Shown piece after piece: positions 59,493-64,000 of a stretch of 64,000 nt of DNA (positions within the stretch are counted from its first letter, which is position 1; every line of letters starts with the position of its first letter). A program made the translations under genes and the position numbers. Below the pieces are notes generated by a model. It was not told the origin of the DNA. It did not search any database and saw only the letters and a list, made by a program, of their open reading frames with translations. The stretch is taken from the NCBI GenBank assembly GCA_947039485.1, contig CAMQZC010000013.1, positions 1 to 64,000 of the forward strand, in the 5' to 3' direction. The DNA is from an uncultured Verrucomicrobiales bacterium (GTDB lineage Bacteria > Verrucomicrobiota > Verrucomicrobiia > Verrucomicrobiales > Akkermansiaceae).

Positions 59493-59779
59493 ACATCATA
59501 GAGTACCAAACGTAACACCATGTTCAATATCCGTTATCATAACACAGCTTATTGATTCTTGATGAGCTAGGGCTTTGGTCTCGCGAGAGTTAGCATGTTG
59601 GCAATCCCTTCATTATTTTGCTCAAGAGCATGGAGTATGCATGAATAAAGCGCGCTGTGTTTTATCATCAACAGCAATCACCCGGCCCCATCATCTGAGC
59701 GGAATTTTCGCAGCTATTGAGCGACTGGTGGACGATGATGAGTTGACAAGCGCGGACAAAATCGCTAGGATGAGAACCG

Positions 59780-60763
59780 ATGATCGCCCCCCTGCTCCAA
59801 GTTAGCCATCTCAATATAGAGTTCCGTCAGCGTAGCGGCAGCAACTTTGCGGTCAACGACCTGAGTTTTGATCTGCATCGCGCTGAGACCCTCGGCATCG
59901 TCGGTGAGTCAGGCTCTGGCAAGTCTGTAAGCTGCTGCGCTCTCATGGGACTACTGCCTAGCCCCCCTGCCATCATCGGCAAGGACTCGCAGGCCATCTT
60001 TGAGGGAGCCAACCTGCTGAGCCTCTCTGCCAGCGAGCTACAAAAAATAAGAGGTCAGCGCATCAGCATGATTTTCCAAGACCCCATGACCAGTCTCAAC
60101 CCCTACATCCGTGTCGTTGACCAAGTGGCAGAGCCCCTCGTCATCCATCAGGGTATGAGCTGGAAAGAAGCGCGCAGGGCGGCTATTGAGGAGCTCGCAC
60201 GCACAGGCATCCCCGATACAGAGACACGCGCGCGTTGCTACCCCCACGAGTTCTCAGGCGGTATGCGCCAACGCGTCATGATTGCCATGGCACTCATCAC
60301 CCGCCCCGATATTTTGATAGCCGATGAGCCCACGACCGCCCTTGATGTCACGGTGCAAAAGCAGGTACTCGACCTCCTCCAAGAGAGGCAGCGGGAGCTT
60401 GGCACCGCCATCATCCTTATCACCCACGATCTCGGACTGGTCAAGTCCTATGCCAACCGCATCCAAGTCATGTATGCAGGCAGCATCGTCGAGAGTGCCC
60501 CTAGTGATGAGTTATTGCGCAACCCCAAGCACGCCTACACACGCGCCCTAATTGCCTCTATCCCAGCGAGGGCAAAGAAGGGGGAACCCCTGCAGAGCAT
60601 CCCGGGCATCGCACCAAGCCTCAAGCATGCGCCCTGTGGCTGCACCTTTCGCGAGCGCAACATCATCGGCCGGCCCGAGCTCTGCTTGCGTGACCAAGTC
60701 CCAGCCCTGCAGGAGATTTGCCCTAATCACTGGGTACGTAGCTGCCCTGGCTGCCTGAGTTAA
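59780..60763 (+). CDS. Oligopeptide/dipeptide ABC transporter ATP-binding protein (DppD/OppD-like)
   Basis: GESGSGKSVSCCALMGLL; EFSGGMRQRVMIAMAL; C-terminal Cys-rich oligo_HPY-like tail. Confidence 0.92.
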   Translation: MIAPLLQVSHLNIEFRQRSGSNFAVNDLSFDLHRAETLGIVGESGSGKSVSCCALMGLLPSPPAIIGKDSQAIFEGANLLSLSASELQKIRGQRISMIFQDPMTSLNPYIRVVDQVAEPLVIHQGMSWKEARRAAIEELARTGIPDTETRARCYPHEFSGGMRQRVMIAMALITRPDILIADEPTTALDVTVQKQVLDLLQERQRELGTAIILITHDLGLVKSYANRIQVMYAGSIVESAPSDELLRNPKHAYTRALIASIPARAKKGEPLQSIPGIAPSLKHAPCGCTFRERNIIGRPELCLRDQVPALQEICPNHWVRSCPGCLS

Positions 60764-61575
60764 ATAGCTGCCTTGGGATTGAGGCGGAAGAACTGCTTAG
60801 CCGTCGCGGTTGTGATGGCTGCGAGCTGCTCTCTATCCATGCCACGTAGATCAGCAATCTTATCCAGAACAAAACGCGCGCGCCCTGGGATATTGAGCTG
60901 CCCACGGTAGGGCTCAGGTGAGAGATAGGGAGCATCAGTCTCAGTCATGATACGATTGAGAGGACTATTGATGAGCACCTGATGGAGGGCATCCATCTTC
61001 TTAAAAGTCACGACACCAGTAATGGAGATATAACCATCCAGTGTGTTAAAGATGCTCTCGGCCTGATCCATCGTCCCAATAAAGCAGTGAAAGACTGGTC
61101 GCACCTTGGGAAAATTGCGCGCGATGGCAAACACATCATCAAAGCAGACTGAGCCGCTGCGGTCACGGGAGTGCAGCGAGATATTGAGCCCCAGCTGGGC
61201 AGCTAGCTCAAACTGAGCTTCTAGCAGCCCACGCTGACGAGCGCGATAGCTCTCCTCACTCCAGCCCTCAGGGGCTGGCCAGTAGTAGTCGAGCCCCACC
61301 TCACCGATGGCGGCTTGGGGGTACTCTTGGCAGAGGGCGGCAAGCTCAGCCAAATCACCATCCTGAAGCGCATGGGCATCTGTGGGATGCACCCCAAGGC
61401 AGGAGCTCAAAAACTCAGGATAAGCACGCACAAGCTCCAGCGTCGGCTGCCAATCCTTGCGATGCGTCCCCTGAGTAATGGCATGAGTTACGCCAAGCTC
61501 TTTAGAATCAGATATTAACTGCTCCATATCACTAAATTTTGATGAGGCGATGTGGCAGAGTGTGTCGATTATCAT
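60760..61575 (-). CDS. TatD family DNase
   Basis: IIDTLCHIAS; AIGEVGLDYYW; TETDAPYLSPEPYRG; start corrected to ATG 61575. Confidence 0.92.
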   Translation of the reverse strand: MIIDTLCHIASSKFSDMEQLISDSKELGVTHAITQGTHRKDWQPTLELVRAYPEFLSSCLGVHPTDAHALQDGDLAELAALCQEYPQAAIGEVGLDYYWPAPEGWSEESYRARQRGLLEAQFELAAQLGLNISLHSRDRSGSVCFDDVFAIARNFPKVRPVFHCFIGTMDQAESIFNTLDGYISITGVVTFKKMDALHQVLINSPLNRIMTETDAPYLSPEPYRGQLNIPGRARFVLDKIADLRGMDREQLAAITTATAKQFFRLNPKAAI

Positions 61576-61696
61576 GCGCATGTTCTACGATAAATTGAGC
61601 CGTCTGTCAAGAAAAGCTCGCAATTAGCAGCTCTGAGTATAGCAAGAAGTCTTGACAGAAGTACAGTTATCCACTATAACATCTGGCAGTATCCTC

Positions 61697-64000
61697 ATGA
61701 AACAATTTTTTTTATACGGCTCTCTCTGTCTTGCTTTACTGTTGGCCCCTGCCCTCGCAGATGATCAAAAGAACAAGGCTGTTTGTGTCGCGTTTAGCAG
61801 CACCCTTGAGCAGGCCCATGCTGATCAGTTGAGCAATCTGGATAGCATTGCCAATGTTTCAGACCTGCCACTCATCGCCATCATGCGAAGCCTGCAGCGT
61901 GAAGTGAGCCGTATCAACGCTCTCGATACTCACCTAAAAAGTCAAAGCATCAAAGCCGAAAACAGCATTAAATCGGTAGAAAAACGGCTCAACGAACTCA
62001 CGATAGCAGTCTATTACCAAGACTTTAGCAATTTCTTTTTCCTCACATACTACTGCCGTCAAATAGCGAAGCTCAACGAAGAGCACAACAGCGGAGAATC
62101 CCCCTTTAGCAAGATTCAAAGACGTATCGAGATTGCAAGTAGTCGTCTCGACCACCTCTTGCAAGTGCTGGAAGTTCGCAAAAAAACGATTAATATCTCT
62201 GCAGTGGATGCCCAAGTTATTGATATATCAATCAAAGATGGCAATAAGATTTTAGCATCTTACAAGAAATATAACAAAGAGCTCAAATCTGCACAAAATC
62301 GTTTTGATAACATCGGCAAGCGCATCGCCTTACTCAATCGCTACGCCAACGGCACGACTGAGAACGGAGAAGAGAACACGCAGGCTGTAGCCACAAAAAA
62401 TGTGCCATCCATCACATCAAGGCAACCGATTCAAGGTCAAATCAGGCTCATGCTCAACGGAGACAAAACAACCAATACCCACACTGCCGCTCTAATCCCC
62501 AGCCCTGCGCCTGAGCATAAGAACACGAATGTTGAGAGCAACACGAAATCAAGCTTCCATGATGACCTCAGAAAAGAAGGCACACTCACCAATCGCGTTA
62601 AGATGGCCCTGTTTGACCCCAACAATGCCTTCCGCTCCAATAATTCCGGTCTTGGCTTGCGCCAAACATGCTACTTCCTCGGTCTCACCTTTTGGAATAG
62701 CTGCATCAACCCCCACGACCTAGAGTTTGCACACGATTTACGCAATTTACTCATCTTCATTACTCTATCAGGCATTGCAACGGCCTTAATTGCACACTTC
62801 TTTATCCAAAATTTACCTAAGATTACAGGAATCACGATATCAGCGCGTTTTACAAAGATGCAGCGTCCCATCATCTTCTTTGTGTTGGGGTGTGCCCTTC
62901 TAATCTACTCTGGATACGCAAAGAAAGGCTACCTTGATCAACATATATCCTCAGCTGGAATGTACCTCTTGATCTGCGCGACGCTCTACGCCTCAATCGT
63001 ATTAGGACAGGTATCACGCAAGCTAGCCTACTCAGCGAAGATGGTCGCGCCTCTCGTGACGCTCAGTGGCATCATCATCCTCTACAGCATCATGATGCTG
63101 AGTACATTCTTAATTGATATCACATCACCCATCATCTTCCTCGTCTGCGGTTTTTGGCAGCTCTTCATCTTGCTACGCCACCTCAATTACCTCAGTACAA
63201 GCTCACGCATCATCTCCATGATGAGCATCTTGATCATGTTCTTGGGTGCCTATTTCTGCAAGATTGGCTACAGCTACATGACACTCATCGGCACACTGGG
63301 ATGGCTCGTCATTGTGAGCAACATCTGCATCATCACGGCACTCGTCAAGCTCTCCAAATTTGTCAGCAAGCGCATCCTGCGAATCAAGAAAATGCTCCCC
63401 TACCAGCGATATATCAAGCTCTGGGTCAACAGCCTCCTCGCACTACTTATCATCCCGCTTCTCTCGATAGAGATTCTGCACTATGGCATGATTTGGACAA
63501 CTCAGCTCTTTGATTTAGAGCACTTTCTTGATGCCGCGCTGAATCATCGCTACATGCTCTACAGCTTTATCCAAGAGATTACCATTGGCTATATTCTCCT
63601 CTTAATTACAATGGCGATTGTTCTCAACTACATCATCAGTATCATGCAGGCTACACTGCGCCTCGTCTATGAGAATCGCCCTGAGTTTGGCCAGATCCAA
63701 ACAGCCATCACCTTGAGCTCTCTCATCATCTGGTGCATCTACTGCCTCTTTGCGCTCAATTTATTGAAAGCCAACTACAGCAGCATGCTCGTCATCATGG
63801 GTGGTATGTCCGTGGGTATCGGTTTGGGCTTGAAAGACACCATTGAGAACCTCGTCAGCGGTCTCTCCCTCATGCTGGGACGCATGCGCCCTGGTGACGT
63901 AGTCGAGTGCAATGGGATACGTGGCAAGGTCTCCCACGTCGGCTACCGCACCACTACCATCGAGACTCTGGATGGCTCAATTATCTGCTTCCAGAACATG
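61697..64000 (+). CDS. Large MscS/MscK-type mechanosensitive channel, incomplete (runs off the right edge)
   Basis: Not in ORF track because no stop in window; signal peptide MKQFFLYGSLCLALLLAPALA, coiled-coil, >8 TM, MGGMSVGIGLGLKDTIENLVSGLSLMLGRMRPGDVVECNGIRGKVSHVGYRTTTIETLDG. Confidence 0.9.
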   Translation, partial: MKQFFLYGSLCLALLLAPALADDQKNKAVCVAFSSTLEQAHADQLSNLDSIANVSDLPLIAIMRSLQREVSRINALDTHLKSQSIKAENSIKSVEKRLNELTIAVYYQDFSNFFFLTYYCRQIAKLNEEHNSGESPFSKIQRRIEIASSRLDHLLQVLEVRKKTINISAVDAQVIDISIKDGNKILASYKKYNKELKSAQNRFDNIGKRIALLNRYANGTTENGEENTQAVATKNVPSITSRQPIQGQIRLMLNGDKTTNTHTAALIPSPAPEHKNTNVESNTKSSFHDDLRKEGTLTNRVKMALFDPNNAFRSNNSGLGLRQTCYFLGLTFWNSCINPHDLEFAHDLRNLLIFITLSGIATALIAHFFIQNLPKITGITISARFTKMQRPIIFFVLGCALLIYSGYAKKGYLDQHISSAGMYLLICATLYASIVLGQVSRKLAYSAKMVAPLVTLSGIIILYSIMMLSTFLIDITSPIIFLVCGFWQLFILLRHLNYLSTSSRIISMMSILIMFLGAYFCKIGYSYMTLIGTLGWLVIVSNICIITALVKLSKFVSKRILRIKKMLPYQRYIKLWVNSLLALLIIPLLSIEILHYGMIWTTQLFDLEHFLDAALNHRYMLYSFIQEITIGYILLLITMAIVLNYIISIMQATLRLVYENRPEFGQIQTAITLSSLIIWCIYCLFALNLLKANYSSMLVIMGGMSVGIGLGLKDTIENLVSGLSLMLGRMRPGDVVECNGIRGKVSHVGYRTTTIETLDGSIICFQNM

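Noticed and set aside
59575-59805. 76-aa plus-strand ORF before the dppD-like gene
   Set aside because: Overlaps the well-supported promoter (59743-59771) and start of the ABC gene; no motif

Overview
This is a 64 kb chromosomal window from what looks like a Verrucomicrobiota-type bacterium. The assignment rests on a Verru_Chthon-cassette-like giant pseudopilin and overall gene content, and is an inference. Most of the window is dense housekeeping sequence: tlyA-like, bioD, cdaA, hemA, cobA-hemD, ptsI/ptsH, pyrE, nagZ, nadD, ktrA/ktrB-like, rlmB, HU, ruvA, rsmA-Nudix, pheA, holB, yicC, gmk, mdh, trpBA, glnS, ribBA, ftsH, rsfS, fabI, dsbD, sodA/B, dppD-like, tatD and an MscS/MscK channel running off the right edge. 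There is one tRNA-Arg(CCU). I saw no CRISPR array, prophage or transposase. The most interesting signals are not in the ORF track: (1) a repeated architecture TTGnnn-N16/17-(GC)TAnnnT-N5-9-ATG at many operon starts, with no obvious Shine-Dalgarno, predicting widespread leaderless mRNAs and correcting several start codons; (2) a trp attenuator before trpBA with a 24-aa WLW leader peptide that is itself predicted to be leaderless; (3) a 54-aa YbbR/CdaR-anchor-like micro-ORF overlapping the 3' end of cdaA; (4) an orphan ~110-nt structured RNA with its own promoter and terminator; (5) a decayed tandem duplication of the dsbD 3' end plus its terminator; (6) an RsmA-Nudix fusion; and (7) a 16-bp perfect tandem repeat array at the left edge. 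All calls are from reading the sequence by eye; no searches or folding programs were run.
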